Source of the DNA: Candidatus Aenigmatarchaeota archaeon
GTDB taxonomy: Archaea > Aenigmatarchaeota > Aenigmatarchaeia > Aenigmatarchaeales > Aenigmatarchaeaceae
Assembly: GCA_016933455.1 (NCBI GenBank)
Contig: JAFGAZ010000009.1
Span: 1 to 45,990 of the forward strand
Length of the DNA: 45,990 bases
Reading direction: 5' to 3'
A program made the translations under genes and the position numbers. The notes beneath the pieces are model-generated. The model searched no databases and was not told the DNA's origin. It saw nothing but the letters and a program-made list of their open reading frames with translations. Shown piece after piece: positions 45,953-45,990 of this stretch. The first letter of the stretch is position 1; every line of letters starts with the position of its first letter.

Positions 45953-45990
45953 GGGCGGGTAGCTTAGCCTGGCAGAGCGCCAGTCTTATA
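45953..45990 (+). tRNA. tRNA, 3'-truncated by the window; apparent anticodon TAT (Ile, AUA)
   Basis: GGGCGGG TA GCTT AGCCTGGCA GAGC G CCAGT CT TAT A; standard numbering puts 34-36 at 45987-45989. Confidence 0.7.

Noticed and set aside
1-45990. CRISPR arrays, IS elements, rRNA genes, prophage modules
   Set aside because: No regular direct repeats with spacers, no transposase/integrase motifs and no rRNA-like segments were recognised in either strand.

Overview
The window looks archaeal and is probably from a DPANN-type small genome (inference from gene content). Evidence for archaea: Topo VI A/B, thermosome, Spt5, SecE, aIF1A, NMD3, EndA, archaemetzincin, an archaeal-type PheRS/TrpRS cluster, and TATA boxes ~25-30 nt upstream of start codons. 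The left end is a giant sequon-rich surface protein (minus strand, runs off the edge). Its start overlaps the end of a gene for a membrane-anchored winged-HTH protein. The middle holds ftsZ-secE-spt5 followed by an ORF matching only the C-terminal domain of ribosomal protein L11, an aminoacyl-tRNA synthetase island (leuS, pheT, pheS, trpS, glyS), an intron-containing tRNA-Arg(TCT), an Orc1/Cdc6-like ATPase with no visible winged-helix domain, and an EndA tRNA-splicing endonuclease whose catalytic Lys position is Ser. The right part has Topo VI, a 33-aa polylysine mini-protein with a structured leader, and a type IV pilus-like operon (one ATPase, two TadC-like platform proteins, five 'MKG' prepilin-like proteins). 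It then has a thermosome, MscL, MscS, and a truncated tRNA whose anticodon reads TAT. No CRISPR array, IS element or rRNA was seen. All homology calls come from motif recognition by eye; no searches were run.
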